From: Clostridia bacterium
GTDB lineage: Bacteria; Bacillota_A; Clostridia; Christensenellales; Aristaeellaceae
Direction of reading: 5' to 3'
Length of the DNA: 13,247 nucleotides
Assembly: GCA_025997215.1 (NCBI GenBank)
Contig: BNUH01000080.1
Coordinates: 1-13,247 of the forward strand
Under the pieces are notes generated by a model that saw only the letters and a list, made by a program, of their open reading frames with translations, ran no database searches and was not told where the DNA came from. Below, piece by piece: positions 12,814 to 13,247 of this stretch. Position numbers and translations under genes: made by a program. How positions within the stretch are numbered: the stretch's first letter is position 1; every line of letters starts with the position of its first letter.

Positions 12814-13171
12814 TCTGGTTCATTCGAATACCACTTTGCAAAATAGCCGTCCTCTCAAATATTAGCTGGGCATCATCCATTGGCGGATGAACTGTTATGT
12901 CAATGATCATAAGTTTATCCAGCGCAGTATATAATGCATCCGCTTTAACATTGGCCGTGCGGATTCGTTCCATGAAATACTCATAATTATAAGTTTTATT
13001 CGGTTTGATCACGCGGTCGTCCGGTGGTTTAAGAAGCGCTGTATATGCTATTTCGTCCTCAGGGTTGGAGCGCAGCTTAATATTACAGTTGTAAATCAAG
13101 CAAACGAGTGTAGTGCCGCGCCAATTGTGTAAACCCATCAACCATAAAGAAGCGCCCAGCCAGGAAAGCAC
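12794..13171 (-). pseudogene. DUF262 (GmrSD-like) domain fragment, decayed
   Basis: The minus strand encodes TTLVCLIYNCNIKLRSNPED, then EIAYTALLKP, NYEYFMERIRTANVKADALY and LDKLMIIDITVHPPMDDAQL followed by IFERT....SGIRMNQ. This matches the middle of DUF262, the ParB-like domain of GmrSD-type modified-DNA restriction enzymes ('DGQQRLTTL....', 'F.....l...lv.i.ld.ddd.q.IFE.lNs.G..L...dLIrN'). It is damaged: VDG (13142-13134) lies in another frame from TTL (13114 on), with 19 bases in place of the QQRL codons. The 'NSTG' turn reads AILQSG, and the match ends soon after. The frame remains open to 12653 but that part is antisense to another promoter. The 13172-13247 end is GC-rich and unassigned. 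Confidence 0.65.
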
Positions 13172-13247
13172 CCGCCGCAGCGGAAGTTGGTTCTCGGAGC
13201 CAGAGGCCCGTTCCCCCCTGTGTCACAGCCAGAACGCAGTCCCGAGC

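Overview
The window reads as bacterial chromosome from a member of the Bacillota (Firmicutes), most likely a clostridial lineage. The reasons are strong GGAGG-type ribosome binding sites, sigma-A-like promoters, TTG and GTG starts, an LplA/LplB/YtcP-type sugar importer with no ATPase of its own, a DUF3841 gene, and IS256-, IS110- and IS1634-type remnants. TAA, TGA and TAG all end real genes, so the code looks standard. No tRNA, rRNA or CRISPR array was seen.

Left part (1-1490): an insertion-sequence graveyard. The 5' end of one IS256-family element (minus strand, running off the left edge) abuts the 3' third of a second IS256 transposase (plus strand), which is itself broken. A minus-strand stub resembling the start of an IS1634-type transposase follows, with its promoter intact. 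Next is a plus-strand promoter, ribosome binding site and 21 codons that look like the start of a minimal nucleotidyltransferase, joined to the frameshifted C-terminal end of an RtcB RNA ligase.

Middle-left (1542-4700): a two-gene minus-strand operon encodes a T4 Rnl1-like RNA ligase and a DUF3841 protein. It is driven by a near-consensus promoter. Its leader carries the first ~20 codons of what looks like a metallo-beta-lactamase-fold protein, overlapping the ligase start codon. Divergent to it is a short conserved-looking basic protein. Then come an unrecognised 192-residue minus-strand frame and a plus-strand IS110-family transposase remnant with a TAG stop where a tryptophan is expected.

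Right part (4703-12462, minus strand): an intact carbohydrate operon in the order solute-binding protein, LplB-like permease, YtcP/LplC-like permease, GH31 alpha-xylosidase, two-domain esterase. The alpha-xylosidase keeps the catalytic and specificity residues of E. coli YicI at identical numbering. A likely job is import of xyloglucan-type oligosaccharides, removal of alpha-xylose and deacetylation; the substrate is inferred. A promoter precedes the binding-protein gene, and a strong stem-loop sits between it and the permeases, probably setting a high ratio of binding protein to permease.

Right edge (12656-13247): a plus-strand promoter and short reading frame run head-on into a decayed minus-strand DUF262 (GmrSD-like) gene. 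The recurring theme outside the sugar operon is gene decay that leaves short 5' stubs with working promoter and ribosome-binding signals.
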